Below, one piece after another: positions 17,624 to 26,346 of a stretch of DNA of 64,000 nucleotides (the stretch's first letter is position 1; every line of letters starts with the position of its first letter). A program made the position numbers and the translations under genes. Source of the stretch: Actinomycetota bacterium (GTDB lineage Bacteria; Actinomycetota; Thermoleophilia; Miltoncostaeales; Miltoncostaeaceae); NCBI GenBank assembly GCA_963169235.1, contig CAUJCX010000015.1, forward strand, positions 1 through 64,000. Reading direction: 5' to 3'. A model generated the notes under the pieces. The model had not been told where the DNA came from, did not search any database, and was given only the letters and a program-made list of their open reading frames with translations.

Positions 17624-19078
17624 ATGACCACTTCTTCGTCCGCGCAGGCCGACTTCAAGGTCGCCGACTTGTCCCTGGCCGACTTCGGTCGCAAGGAGAT
17701 CCGCCTCGCGGAGCACGAGATGCCCGGGCTGATGGCGCTGCGCGAGGAGTACGCCGACAGCCTGCCGCTGAAGGGCGCCCGCATCACCGGGTCCCTGCAC
17801 ATGACGGTGCAGACCGCCGTGCTCATCGAGACGCTGGTCGCCCTGGGCGCCGAGGTGCGCTGGTGCTCGTGCAACATCTTCTCCACGCAGGACCACGCCG
17901 CGGCCGCCATCGCCGTGGGCCCGTTCGGCACCGTCGACGAGCCCAAGGGCGTGCCGGTGTACGCGTGGAAGGGCGAGACGCTGGAGGAGTACTGGTGGTG
18001 CACCGAGCAGGTGCTGCTGTGGCCCGACGGTGGCGGCCCCAACATGATCCTCGACGACGGTGGCGACGCGACGCTGCTGGTGCACAAAGGCGTCGAGTTC
18101 GAGGCCGCGGGCGCCGTGCCCGACGCGGGCACGACCGATTCCGACGAGTTCCGCATCATCCTCGACGTGCTGCGCCGCTCGCTGCGTGAGGACCCGTCGC
18201 GGTGGACCAACGTGGCCAAGGAGATCAAGGGCGTCACCGAGGAGACCACGACGGGCGTCCACCGCCTGTACCAGCGGGCCGTGGCCGGTGGTCTGCTGTT
18301 CCCCGCGATCAACGTCAACGACTCGGTCACCAAGTCGAAGTTCGACAACCTGTACGGCTGCCGTCACTCGCTGATCGACGGCATCAACCGCGCGACCGAC
18401 GTGATGATCGGCGGCAAGACGGCCGTGGTGTGCGGCTTCGGCGACGTGGGCAAGGGCTGCTCCGAGTCGCTGCGCGCCCAGGGCGCCCGGGTGATCGTGA
18501 CCGAGATCGACCCCATCTGCGCGCTGCAGGCCGCGATGCAGGGCTACCAGGTGGCCACGCTCGACGACGTGGTGGAGTCGGCCGACATCTTCATCACCGC
18601 CACCGGGAACAAGGGCATCATCACGGCCGCCGACATGGCCCGCATGAAGCACCAGGCCATCGTGGGCAACATCGGCCATTTCGACAACGAGATCGACATG
18701 GCCGGCCTCGAGAAGCTGGACGGGGCCTCGAAGATCGAGATCAAGCCCCAGGTCGACGAGTGGACGTTCGCGGACGGCCACTCGATCATCATCCTCAGCG
18801 AGGGGCGCCTGCTGAACCTGGGCAACGCGACGGGACACCCGTCGTTCGTGATGTCCAACTCGTTCAGCAACCAGGTGATCGCCCAGGTGGAGCTGTTCAC
18901 GAAGACCGACGACTACGAGCGTCAGGTCTACGTGCTGCCGAAGCACCTCGACGAGAAGGTCGCGCGCCTGCACCTGGACGCGCTGGGGGCCCGCCTGACG
19001 ACGCTCAGCGAGGAGCAGGCCGACTACATCGGCGTGCCCGTCGAGGGGCCGTTCAAGCCCGACCACTACCGCTACTAG
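17624..19078 (+). CDS. ahcY: S-adenosyl-L-homocysteine hydrolase
   Basis: Full-length enzyme of 484 residues that splits S-adenosylhomocysteine into homocysteine and adenosine, clearing the product inhibitor of methyltransferases. Diagnostic segments: [18 protein letters not shown], the [15 protein letters not shown] active-site region, the NAD-binding [24 protein letters not shown], and the conserved C-terminus [15 protein letters not shown] lies seven bases before the ATG. It stands between two c-di-GMP genes with no other methyl-cycle gene next to it. Confidence 0.97.
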   Translation: MTTSSSAQADFKVADLSLADFGRKEIRLAEHEMPGLMALREEYADSLPLKGARITGSLHMTVQTAVLIETLVALGAEVRWCSCNIFSTQDHAAAAIAVGPFGTVDEPKGVPVYAWKGETLEEYWWCTEQVLLWPDGGGPNMILDDGGDATLLVHKGVEFEAAGAVPDAGTTDSDEFRIILDVLRRSLREDPSRWTNVAKEIKGVTEETTTGVHRLYQRAVAGGLLFPAINVNDSVTKSKFDNLYGCRHSLIDGINRATDVMIGGKTAVVCGFGDVGKGCSESLRAQGARVIVTEIDPICALQAAMQGYQVATLDDVVESADIFITATGNKGIITAADMARMKHQAIVGNIGHFDNEIDMAGLEKLDGASKIEIKPQVDEWTFADGHSIIILSEGRLLNLGNATGHPSFVMSNSFSNQVIAQVELFTKTDDYERQVYVLPKHLDEKVARLHLDALGARLTTLSEEQADYIGVPVEGPFKPDHYRY

Positions 19079-19087
19079 CGGCGCCGC

Positions 19088-19130
19088 GGCGCGGGAGGCC
19101 TCGGCCCCCCGCGCCGCCCGGGCAACCGGG
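19088..19130 (+). terminator. ahcY terminator hairpins
   Basis: GGCGCGGG (19088-19095) pairs with CCCGCGCC (19108-19115), with an inner GGCC/GGCC pair. A second small hairpin, CCCGG-GCAA-CCGGG, follows directly. No T-run, as is common in very high-GC genomes. Confidence 0.6.
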
Positions 19131-19146
19131 TTCCCGACCTGCGGGA

Positions 19147-19159
19147 TACACTGGTTCGC
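19147..19159 (+). promoter_or_regulatory. Leaderless promoter -10 before nitronate monooxygenase
   Basis: TACACT (19147-19152) ends seven bases before ATG 19160, and no Shine-Dalgarno sequence is present. Confidence 0.5.
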
Positions 19160-20248
19160 ATGTCTGAGCACCTGTGTGACCTGCTGAAGATCCGCTATCC
19201 CGTGCTGCTGGCCGGTATGGCCGGTGGCCCGACCACCCCCGAACTGGTCGCGGCCGTCTCGCGCGGCGGCGGCCTGGGCGTGTTCGGCATCAACGGCATG
19301 ACCACCGACGCGGTGCGGGCGGCGGTCGCCACGGCGGTGGAGGCCGCCGGCGGCGCACCGGTGGGGGTGAACGTGCTGCTGGCCGGGCCCACCGAGCCCA
19401 CCACCGACGACACCGCCCTCACCGAGGGGCTGCGCGGGGTCCGCATCTGCTTCGGTCTGGAGGCGCCCATGCTGCCGCCCGCCGCGGCGCCGCGCACCGC
19501 GGCCGCCGACCTCGTGGCCGCCGCCCTCGAGGCCGGGGCGTCCGTGGTGTCGGTGGGGCTGGGCGACCCGACGCCCGTGGTCGACGTCGCCCGGGCCGCG
19601 GGCGCGCCCGTCGTCGCGATGGTCACCACCGCCGCGGAGGCCGAGCGCGTGGTGGCGTCCGGGGCCGACGTGGTGGTCGCGCAAGGGTGGGAGGCCGGCG
19701 GGCACCGCTCCACGTTCCTGTCCGGGCCCGGCGACGATCTGCCCTCCATCGGCACGTTCGCGCTGGTGCCGCAGGTGGTGCGCGCCGTGTCGGTGCCCGT
19801 GGTCGCCGCCGGGGGCGTGATGGACGGGGCCGGCATCGCCGCCGCCCTGTGCCTGGGCGCCCAGGGCGTGCAGATGGGCACCCGCTTCCTGGGTACCCGC
19901 CAGTCGGGCATCTCGGAGGCCTACCGTGAGCGCCTGCGCGCCGCCGGTGACGACTCCACCCGCATCACCCGTGGCGTCTCGGGGCGGCCGGCCCGCGGCA
20001 TCCCCAACACGCTCACCCGCACCCTCGACGAGACCGGCCACCTGGGCTGGCCCCGCCAGGCGGCGGCCATCGCCGACGTGCGCCGCGCCGCGGTCGCCGC
20101 CGACGACCCCGAGCACTTCCCCCTGTGGGGCGGCCAGAACGCCGGGGCGACGGCGCGTGAGCCCGACGACGCCGAGCACCTTGTGGCCACGCTCATGCAC
20201 GACGCCCGCGACACCCTGCGCCGCACAGGGGCATCACTGCCGGGCTGA
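19160..20248 (+). CDS. Nitronate monooxygenase family flavoenzyme
   Basis: FMN-binding TIM-barrel protein of 362 residues related to 2-nitropropane dioxygenase. Visible marks: N-terminal RYPVLLAGMAGGPTTPELVAA, the central VAQGWEAGGHRS containing the family's His, then VPVVAAGGVMDGAGIAAAL and GAQGVQMGTRFLGT for FMN phosphate binding. It would oxidise alkyl nitronates or a related toxic metabolite. The TGA shares one base with a downstream in-frame ATG, but the next gene probably begins later at its own promoter. Confidence 0.85.
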   Translation: MSEHLCDLLKIRYPVLLAGMAGGPTTPELVAAVSRGGGLGVFGINGMTTDAVRAAVATAVEAAGGAPVGVNVLLAGPTEPTTDDTALTEGLRGVRICFGLEAPMLPPAAAPRTAAADLVAAALEAGASVVSVGLGDPTPVVDVARAAGAPVVAMVTTAAEAERVVASGADVVVAQGWEAGGHRSTFLSGPGDDLPSIGTFALVPQVVRAVSVPVVAAGGVMDGAGIAAALCLGAQGVQMGTRFLGTRQSGISEAYRERLRAAGDDSTRITRGVSGRPARGIPNTLTRTLDETGHLGWPRQAAAIADVRRAAVAADDPEHFPLWGGQNAGATAREPDDAEHLVATLMHDARDTLRRTGASLPG

Positions 20249-20295
20249 TGACGCGGACGAAGGGCGCAGAACTCAACTCCCGGGCGTCGCCGCAC

Positions 20296-20307
20296 GATAG
20301 TGGGGGT
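20296..20307 (+). promoter_or_regulatory. Leaderless promoter -10 before CHASE-GGDEF gene
   Basis: GATAGT (20296-20301), six bases, then GTG 20308. This supports the GTG as start in place of the ATG at 20248. Confidence 0.45.
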
Positions 20308-23076
20308 GTGTCCAGGGGACGTATCGCAGTTGCCCTCCTGACGATCATCACGGCGCTGGTCGCGTCGCTGGTCGCCGCCTTCGTGGTGCACCGGGCGCAA
20401 ACCAGCCGTCAGGAGCTCGAACGGGACCGTGCCATCGCGGCGGCCTCGGCGCGAGTGGCTGCGATCATGGACCTCCACATGGGCACGGTGGCGGGCCTCC
20501 AGGGCCTGTTCGAGGCGTCCGAGGGCGTCACCGAACGCGAGTTCACCGCCTACACGCGGTTTGCGTTCAACGACCCCGCGCTGGACGCCCTGTCGCTGCA
20601 CGAGGCGGTCCCCTCCGCCGCGGTGCCCGCCTGGACGCGGCGCAACGGCCTGCCCATCGTCGACCTCGAGGGCAAGCGCGTGGCCGCCGCGAGGCCCGCC
20701 ATCCACTACGTCATCAAATACATCGCGTCGGCGCGCCCGGACCACATGGGCAAGGGCTTCGACTCGAACAGCGACCCGTTGCGCAGCCGCGCGATCTCGG
20801 CCGCGGTGGCCCTGGACGCGCCCCAGGCGACGCTGCCGGTGACCCTGGCCAGCAGCCACCAGCCGGGCGTGGTGATCTACGCGCCCGTCCGGGGCCTGCA
20901 CCCCGGCCACCCCGAGCTGGTGGACGTCGTCAGCGCGATGGTGGGCACCACCGAGCTGGCCAGCGAGGTCACCAGCGTGCTGCCCAGCGGCTCGCGCGTG
21001 CACATCACCGACGACGGACGCCTGGTGGCCGGTGAGGCGCTGCCCGGGGGCGGTGCCCACCGACGGCTCTCGGTCGCCGGCCGGCTGTGGGACATCCACA
21101 TCCAGCTGCCCGCGGCCGGCGGTGACATCACCGCGCTCGCGATCGCGGGTGGTGGCATCACCGCGGCGCTGATGGGCCTGTGGGTGCTGCTCCTGACGAT
21201 CCGTCGCCAGCGCTACACCATGCAGCAGCTCGACCTGCAGACCGAAGCCCGTGACCGCGCCGAGTCGGGCCTGCGGGCGAGCGAGAACCACCTGCGCACC
21301 CTGGTGTCCGACGTGCCGACGGGCCTGTTCACCATCGACGGGGAGGGCCGCGTCGTCACCGCGAACCCCGCGTGGTGCGCGCTCACCGGGCGCGACGGCG
21401 ACGGGCTGGCCGGCGTGCACTGGAGCGACATGGTGGCACCGGACGACCACGACCGCGCGGCCGAGTCGATCGCGGCCGGCGAGTCGGCCGTGTTCCGCAT
21501 CCGGCGCCCGTCGGGGGACGTGCGCTGGGTCAACTGCAGCATGTCACCCACGTACGGCGCCGACGGGGAGGTCTCGGGCGCCATCGGCTTCATGGCCGAC
21601 GTCACCGACCGTCGCACCGAACAGCTGCGCATCGCGCGCTCGGAGGAGCGCATGCGCAGCATCGTGGGCGCCATGACGGACGCCATCGTGGTGACCGACG
21701 GCGACGGCACCATCCTGTGGTCGAACCCCGCCGCCCAAGCCGTGTTCGGGTACGACGACGTCGAGCTGCTCAGCATGGCCATCGGCGGGCTGTTCGCGGA
21801 GGAGGGCGCCGACGACCCCGACTTCTTCGCCGACCGCCTCGCCGCCCACGGCCTGCTGGCCGGTGACCTGGGCTTCGCCATCCGGGGCCGGGGCGCGGAC
21901 GGCCGCGAGATCCCGCTTGAGGTGCGCGTGCAGCCCCACGCGCTCGGCGAGAGCGAAGGCTTCACGGTAGTGCTGCGCGACCTCACGCAGCATGTCGAAT
22001 CCGAGCGGGCCGCCGAGCAGCGGGCGCTCGAGCAGGAAGCGTTGCGCAGCCTCGCGACCCTGGTGGCCCAGCAGGTGTCCGTGGAAGCGGCCGCCGCCGC
22101 CACCATCGAGAAGGCCGGATGGACGGCGCGCGCGACGTACGCCATGGTCGTGGAGTTCACGCTGCCCGACCACGGCGAGCTGCGCGCGGTGTGGCCGTCG
22201 GCGGGTGGCACCACGCTGGACGTCGGCGACGAGCTCCGCCTTCACGACTGCGTGCCGCTGGAGGCCCTGCGCGACCACGGCGTCGCACAGCACGTGTGGG
22301 ACGGCGAGGCCTGGTGGCTGCGCAGCCCGCTGCCGTCGCTGGGCACCACGCTGGCCCTGCCGATCATCGTGGACGACGTGGTGTGGGGCGCGCTGGTGGT
22401 GGCGTGCGGCCCGCACGTCAGCGTCATCGACACCGAGGCGCTGATGGAGCACTTCGCCAGCCTTCTGGGCATGGCGGTGTCGGCCGCCGAACAGCGCGCG
22501 CAGCTGGCGCGGCTGGCGTCCACCGACGACCTCACGGGGCTGGCCAACCGCCGCGCCTTCACCCGCCAGCTGGAGGTGGAGATCGAGCGCGCCCGCCGCT
22601 ACGCGCGTCCCCTGTCGCTGGTGCTGTTCGACCTCGACCACTTCAAGGCCGTCAACGACACGCACGGCCACGCCGTCGGCGACCAGGTGCTCACCGCCGT
22701 GGCCAACCGCGTCGGCCGCGGTGTCCGGGCGGGCGAGATGCTGGCGCGCGTGGGCGGCGAGGAGTTCGCGTGGATCCTGCCGGAGGCCGACAGCCAGGGG
22801 GCGTCCCGCGCCGCCGAGCGCGCCCTGGAGGCGCTGCGGGGCACGACGCACGGCGCCGCCGGCATCGTCACCGCGTCGATGGGCGTCGCCCAGCTGGCGG
22901 GCCCGGAGGACGATCTGTCGATGCTGTACCGGCGTGCCGACGACGCGCTGTACGAGGCGAAGGCCGGCGGGCGCGACCGCTATCGCGTGGCCCCGCCGCC
23001 GTCGCCCGAGGCGGCTACTCCGCCGGACCCAACCGCGACCGCGTCGCGTCCGCCAGGGCCGCCCGCAGCTCATTGA
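20308..23076 (+). CDS. CHASE-PAS-PAS-GAF-GGDEF diguanylate cyclase
   Basis: Membrane diguanylate cyclase of 922 residues from GTG 20308 (942 if ATG 20248 is used). A first membrane helix, an extracytoplasmic CHASE domain (about 40-230, with GLQGLFEASEGVTEREF and ASARPDHMGKGFD), a second helix near 275, two PAS domains (about 330-575), a GAF-like region (590-735) and a C-terminal GGDEF with VGGEEF near 815. Canonical DDLTGLANRRAF and FDLDHFKAVNDTHGH are present, and there is no EAL domain, so it should only synthesise c-di-GMP in response to an external ligand. Its end overlaps the convergent aminotransferase gene by 62 bp. Confidence 0.9.
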   Translation: MSRGRIAVALLTIITALVASLVAAFVVHRAQTSRQELERDRAIAAASARVAAIMDLHMGTVAGLQGLFEASEGVTEREFTAYTRFAFNDPALDALSLHEAVPSAAVPAWTRRNGLPIVDLEGKRVAAARPAIHYVIKYIASARPDHMGKGFDSNSDPLRSRAISAAVALDAPQATLPVTLASSHQPGVVIYAPVRGLHPGHPELVDVVSAMVGTTELASEVTSVLPSGSRVHITDDGRLVAGEALPGGGAHRRLSVAGRLWDIHIQLPAAGGDITALAIAGGGITAALMGLWVLLLTIRRQRYTMQQLDLQTEARDRAESGLRASENHLRTLVSDVPTGLFTIDGEGRVVTANPAWCALTGRDGDGLAGVHWSDMVAPDDHDRAAESIAAGESAVFRIRRPSGDVRWVNCSMSPTYGADGEVSGAIGFMADVTDRRTEQLRIARSEERMRSIVGAMTDAIVVTDGDGTILWSNPAAQAVFGYDDVELLSMAIGGLFAEEGADDPDFFADRLAAHGLLAGDLGFAIRGRGADGREIPLEVRVQPHALGESEGFTVVLRDLTQHVESERAAEQRALEQEALRSLATLVAQQVSVEAAAAATIEKAGWTARATYAMVVEFTLPDHGELRAVWPSAGGTTLDVGDELRLHDCVPLEALRDHGVAQHVWDGEAWWLRSPLPSLGTTLALPIIVDDVVWGALVVACGPHVSVIDTEALMEHFASLLGMAVSAAEQRAQLARLASTDDLTGLANRRAFTRQLEVEIERARRYARPLSLVLFDLDHFKAVNDTHGHAVGDQVLTAVANRVGRGVRAGEMLARVGGEEFAWILPEADSQGASRAAERALEALRGTTHGAAGIVTASMGVAQLAGPEDDLSMLYRRADDALYEAKAGGRDRYRVAPPPSPEAATPPDPTATASRPPGPPAAH

Positions 23077-23821
23077 GCCGCCGGCCGTCCGTCGGCCACT
23101 GAGCGACGTCGAGCACCTCGCGGATGGCCTGCGACTCCATCACCGACGAGATCAGCATGGCCGCGTCGGCGTCGGCCATCTGAGACAGGGTCCGCTCGCG
23201 CACCTCCAGCGTGGTCACCTCGCCGATGAGGCGGCGCGTGAGCGAGTCGAGGATGCCGCGCTCGAGCGGCGGCGCGCACAGGGTCTCGCCCTCGAGCCAC
23301 ACGAACGACGACGTGGGCGCCTCGAGCACGGCGTCGTCGTCGGCGTCCACGAACAGCGCCTCGTCGGCGCCGGCGGCCTGTGCCCGGCGGTGGGCCTGCA
23401 TGTTGGCGGCGTACGACAGCGTCTTCGCGTGTGACAAGAGGGGCGTGGGCCGGTGCTGCTGCGCCGCCAGCGTCCACGAGCCCGACGTGTCGATGAGGGG
23501 CTCCTCGCGCAGCACGCGCCGGCCCCCGCGCGTGAGGATGACGCGCACGCCGCAGTCGGGCGACGCCGTCCCCGCGACGAAGCGGTTGAGGTCGTCGGCC
23601 ACGGTCGCGCGGTCGAAGTCCAGGGCGATCTCCTGGCACGAACGCTGCATCCGGTCGAGGTGAGCACCCGGCGTGCGCAGCGCGCGGCCGTACGCCCGCA
23701 GGCCCTCGAAGACGCCGTCGCCACGCACGAGGCCGTCGTCGAGGGGGATGGACGCGACGTCCCCGGGGGGCACGAAATCGCCGTCGATCATGAGGGCGCG
23801 GGACGGGGCGGTGTCGGTCAT
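23015..23821 (-). CDS. Class IV aminotransferase
   Basis: PLP enzyme of 268 residues, fold type IV (branched-chain aminotransferase, D-amino acid aminotransferase or aminodeoxychorismate lyase group). Signatures: GDGVFEGLRAYG near the start, the PLP lysine in HAKTLSYAANMQAH, DADDDAVLEAPTSSFVW, and LERGILDSLTRR. The size fits aminodeoxychorismate lyase or a short BCAT; the specific reaction cannot be fixed. A GGGAGG is correctly placed upstream of the ATG. It begins 47 bp after the M15 peptidase gene on the same strand. Confidence 0.82.
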   Translation of the reverse strand: MTDTAPSRALMIDGDFVPPGDVASIPLDDGLVRGDGVFEGLRAYGRALRTPGAHLDRMQRSCQEIALDFDRATVADDLNRFVAGTASPDCGVRVILTRGGRRVLREEPLIDTSGSWTLAAQQHRPTPLLSHAKTLSYAANMQAHRRAQAAGADEALFVDADDDAVLEAPTSSFVWLEGETLCAPPLERGILDSLTRRLIGEVTTLEVRERTLSQMADADAAMLISSVMESQAIREVLDVAQWPTDGRRLNELRAALADATRSRLGPAE

Positions 23822-23868
23822 GTGGCCTCCCAGGTGGTGACGGGTTCGTACGACGAGGCGCGGCGGGG

Positions 23869-24513
23869 TCAGCCGCCGACGGAGAAGTGCTGGTAGTCCT
23901 TGATGCCGTTCCAGCGGCCCCCCCACTGCAGACCGACCGCGTCGAACGCGGCCACCATGGGCCCGCCCTCGACGGCCATGCCGGGGCGCACGCGGGTGCG
24001 GTCGAGGAACGGGACGCTGGCGCGGTGCGACGTGCTCCCCCCCGACACGTACGGGTTCTCGATGGGGTTGACGTCGATGGCGCGCCCGTACGCGTGCTGC
24101 GACCAGCGCGACGAGCCCGTGGCCGCGCGGCAGTTGAACGCCGACGTGTTGTCGGCCTCGATCGAGCGGAAGTCGTCCCCGCCGTACGCCTCGATGGGGC
24201 GCATGCGGCGGATGGGCACCCCGGCCTCGTACATCAGGCGGAACGCGCGCAGCACCCGCGCGGCGACGTCGACGTTCACCACCACGATGCCGCGCCGCGT
24301 GCGGCCGCGGAAATCGTGGTGGGTCACCACCACGCGGCGCAGGCGGTTGAGCGGCACGGGGCATCCGGGGCGCCACACCGACGGGGTCATCCGCTGTTTC
24401 ACCACCGCCGGCAGCGGGGAGACACCGCCGCGGAACGCGGGGGCGGCAGCGGCCGGGAGGGACGCGGCGCCGACCGCTACTGCGGCCGCCACGAGGGTGC
24501 GGGTGATCGCCAT
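23869..24513 (-). CDS. Secreted M15-family D-alanyl-D-alanine carboxypeptidase-like peptidase
   Basis: Signal peptide (residues 1 to about 24, ending AAAAPAF) followed by a zinc peptidase domain of the M15 type. Metal ligands and active-site residues are visible in SSRWSQHAYGRAIDVNP (His, Asp) and in WGGRWNGIKDYQHFSV (Asp, His) at the C-terminus. The expected role is trimming of peptidoglycan stem peptides. The frame is open far upstream, but composition changes there; ATG 24513 gives the signal peptide and sits six bases after a TATCCT -10. Confidence 0.83.
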   Translation of the reverse strand: MAITRTLVAAAVAVGAASLPAAAAPAFRGGVSPLPAVVKQRMTPSVWRPGCPVPLNRLRRVVVTHHDFRGRTRRGIVVVNVDVAARVLRAFRLMYEAGVPIRRMRPIEAYGGDDFRSIEADNTSAFNCRAATGSSRWSQHAYGRAIDVNPIENPYVSGGSTSHRASVPFLDRTRVRPGMAVEGGPMVAAFDAVGLQWGGRWNGIKDYQHFSVGG

Positions 24514-24525
24514 CGGCGCAGGATA
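24514..24525 (-). promoter_or_regulatory. Leaderless promoter -10 before M15 peptidase
   Basis: On the minus strand TATCCT (24525-24520) precedes the ATG at 24513 by six bases, with no ribosome binding site. Confidence 0.5.
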
Positions 24526-24969
24526 GACCGAAACCCGCCCCGGCTCGCGGATGGCGCGGCCGCGGGGCGCCGCAGACCAGGCGCCGCCTGCGGGTGGTTT
24601 CTCCGCCGTATCCGTGTAAACCACCGATGACGCGGCCCCAGGGTGGGCTACCGTGGTTGGTGCAGTAACCGTTACTTGACACGTCACCATCGCAATGCCG
24701 CCCATCGGCGACCAGCGCTCGATAGGCAGCGGCGCACCGCAGAAAATCGCGCCCGAAGCGCCACGTGGGCCACTGAGACGGAGCATGTACTCCGAGCGGA
24801 CTTGCGTCATGCGGACCCTGCGCTCTGGAGCGTGGTCGGCAGGAAAACCGGTCAAGGACCGGGCGATGGTCACAGCGTCTCGTAATCGATCGGAGGCTAC
24901 ATCCGACCGAGGGGTATATGAGCAGTAACACGTAGCGGGTCCTGGCAATGCCCGGAGGACGGGCGGAAA
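24526..24969. other. Lower-GC intergenic region with inverted repeats, no gene recognised
   Basis: About 440 bases between the histidine kinase stop and the M15 promoter, visibly poorer in GC than its surroundings. It contains GGTGGTTT...AAACCACC (near 24593-24624), a 13-bp palindrome AGTAAC-c-GTTACT (24664-24676), a second GCAGTAAC at 24922-24929, and a nested hairpin at its left-transcribed end. Frames crossing it have atypical codon use. A structured RNA or a regulatory region is possible; I could not match it to a known RNA class. Confidence 0.4.
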
Positions 24970-24980
24970 CTAGGACCCGC
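24935..24980. terminator. Nested hairpin at the histidine kinase 3' end
   Basis: Outer stem GCGGGTCCT (24935-24943) with AGGACCCGC (24972-24980), nine perfect pairs; inner stem GCCCG/CGGGC with loop GAGGA. The kinase stop codon lies inside the right arm. On the plus strand TCTTTCT follows, so it could end transcription in either direction. Confidence 0.5.
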
Positions 24981-26346
24981 GTCTTTCTGCGTCCCCGTCG
25001 GCACCGGCCCCCACCGGCAGGCTCAGCACGAACTCGGCCCCTCCGCCCGCGGCGTCGTGCACGTCGACCGTGCCGCCGTGTGCCCGCGCCACCTGCTGCA
25101 CGATCGCCAGGCCCAGGCCGGAGCCCTCCCGGCCGCGGGCGTCGTCGGCCCGCCAGAAGCGCGCGAACACGCGCGGCTTGTCGACGTCGGCGATGCCCGC
25201 GCCGTGGTCGCGCACGCGCACCGTGCCGTCCGCGACGTGCACCTCCACCGGGCCCGCGCCGTGCCGCACCGCGTTCTCGACCAGGTTGCCGAGCGCGCGC
25301 TCGAGGGCCGTGGCGTCGGCCACCACGTGCGCGGGGGAGGCCGCGACCACGAAGTCGATGCCGGGGTGGTGCACCCGCGCACGCGCGACCACGTCGTGTG
25401 CCAGCTCGTCCAGGCGCAGGGGCTCCGCGTGGGCCGCGGGCCGCTCGCCCCGGGTCAGCTCCACCAGATCGGCCACCAGCCGCCCGAACCCGTCGATCTG
25501 GGCCGCGACGTCGCGGGCGATGCCGCGACGCTCCTGCGGCGGGATCTCGACGCCCGAGGCCAGCAGCTCGGCGTTGGTGCGCAGCGCGGCCAGCGGCGTG
25601 CGCAGCTCGTGGGACGCGTCCGCGACGAGCTGTTCCTGGGCGGTGCGCGCCTGATCGAGGCTCTCCAGCATGTCGTTGAACGTGCCGGCCAGGCGGGCGG
25701 GCTCGTCGTGCCCGGTGACGGGCACCCGGTGGGTGAGGTCGCGGGTGCGGGCCACGTGCTCGAGGCTCTCGGTGAGGCGCGTGACGGGGCGCACGCCGCG
25801 GGCCGCGACCAGCGCGCCCAGCACGGCCGAGAACGCGACGCCGGCCAGCGAGACCACCAGCAGCCGGTTGCGCAGCCGGGTGAGGTTGGCGTCCACCTCG
25901 TCGAGCGGGCGGGCCACCTGCAGCGCCATGCCGCTTCCCACCGGGACGGCCAGCACCCGCAGACGGGTGCCGGAGACGGTCACCTCGGAGTATCCGCCCG
26001 CCCCGCCCGCGGCGGCGCGACGTGCCTGCGCGTCGACGGGGATCGCGTCCTGCCCGACCGGCAGCCGCAGCGTCTCGCCGCGCACATCGACAAGCTGGCG
26101 GAACACGCCGGGGCCGCCGAACCGCCCGGCCTCGGGGCCACCGAACGGCCCCCCGCCGCGGCCCTCGCCCCTGTCGCCGCCGTGCGCCAGGTCGCGCAGG
26201 GCCCCGTTGGCCCGGTCGGCCAGGTCGCGGTCGATCTGGCCGCGCAGGGTGCTGCGGGTGGTCAGGTACGCGGCCGTCGACACCGCGACGACGGCGAGGG
26301 TCACGGCCAGGGCCGCCACCAGCGCGATGCGCGCGCGCAGGCTCAC
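24970..26346 (-). CDS. Sensor histidine kinase
   Basis: Membrane sensor kinase of 458 residues. First helix about 8-30, an extracytoplasmic region of about 130 residues holding an unusual Gly-rich stretch (GEGRGGGPFGGP), second helix near 165-185, HAMP, then HisKA with the phospho-accepting His in ASHELRTPLAAL near residue 245 and a HATPase domain with N box (LVENAVRHG), RVRDHGAGI and GSGLGLAIV. The GTG at 26346 overlaps the response regulator stop by 4 bp, so the pair is coupled. Signal unknown; the neighbouring secreted protein may be its target or ligand. Confidence 0.92.
   Translation of the reverse strand: MSLRARIALVAALAVTLAVVAVSTAAYLTTRSTLRGQIDRDLADRANGALRDLAHGGDRGEGRGGGPFGGPEAGRFGGPGVFRQLVDVRGETLRLPVGQDAIPVDAQARRAAAGGAGGYSEVTVSGTRLRVLAVPVGSGMALQVARPLDEVDANLTRLRNRLLVVSLAGVAFSAVLGALVAARGVRPVTRLTESLEHVARTRDLTHRVPVTGHDEPARLAGTFNDMLESLDQARTAQEQLVADASHELRTPLAALRTNAELLASGVEIPPQERRGIARDVAAQIDGFGRLVADLVELTRGERPAAHAEPLRLDELAHDVVARARVHHPGIDFVVAASPAHVVADATALERALGNLVENAVRHGAGPVEVHVADGTVRVRDHGAGIADVDKPRVFARFWRADDARGREGSGLGLAIVQQVARAHGGTVDVHDAAGGGAEFVLSLPVGAGADGDAERRGS

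Noticed and set aside
20248-20307. ATG 20248 as start of the CHASE-GGDEF gene
   Set aside because: The 20 extra residues are polar and not CHASE-like, whereas GTG 20308 has a -10 at the spacing used by other leaderless genes.
24514-24980. c-di-AMP or c-di-GMP riboswitch upstream of the M15 peptidase
   Set aside because: Wall-hydrolase genes in actinobacteria often have c-di-AMP switches, but the conserved GCTAACC...GGTAGGCG type segments are absent on the minus strand, and no GEMM core is visible on either strand.
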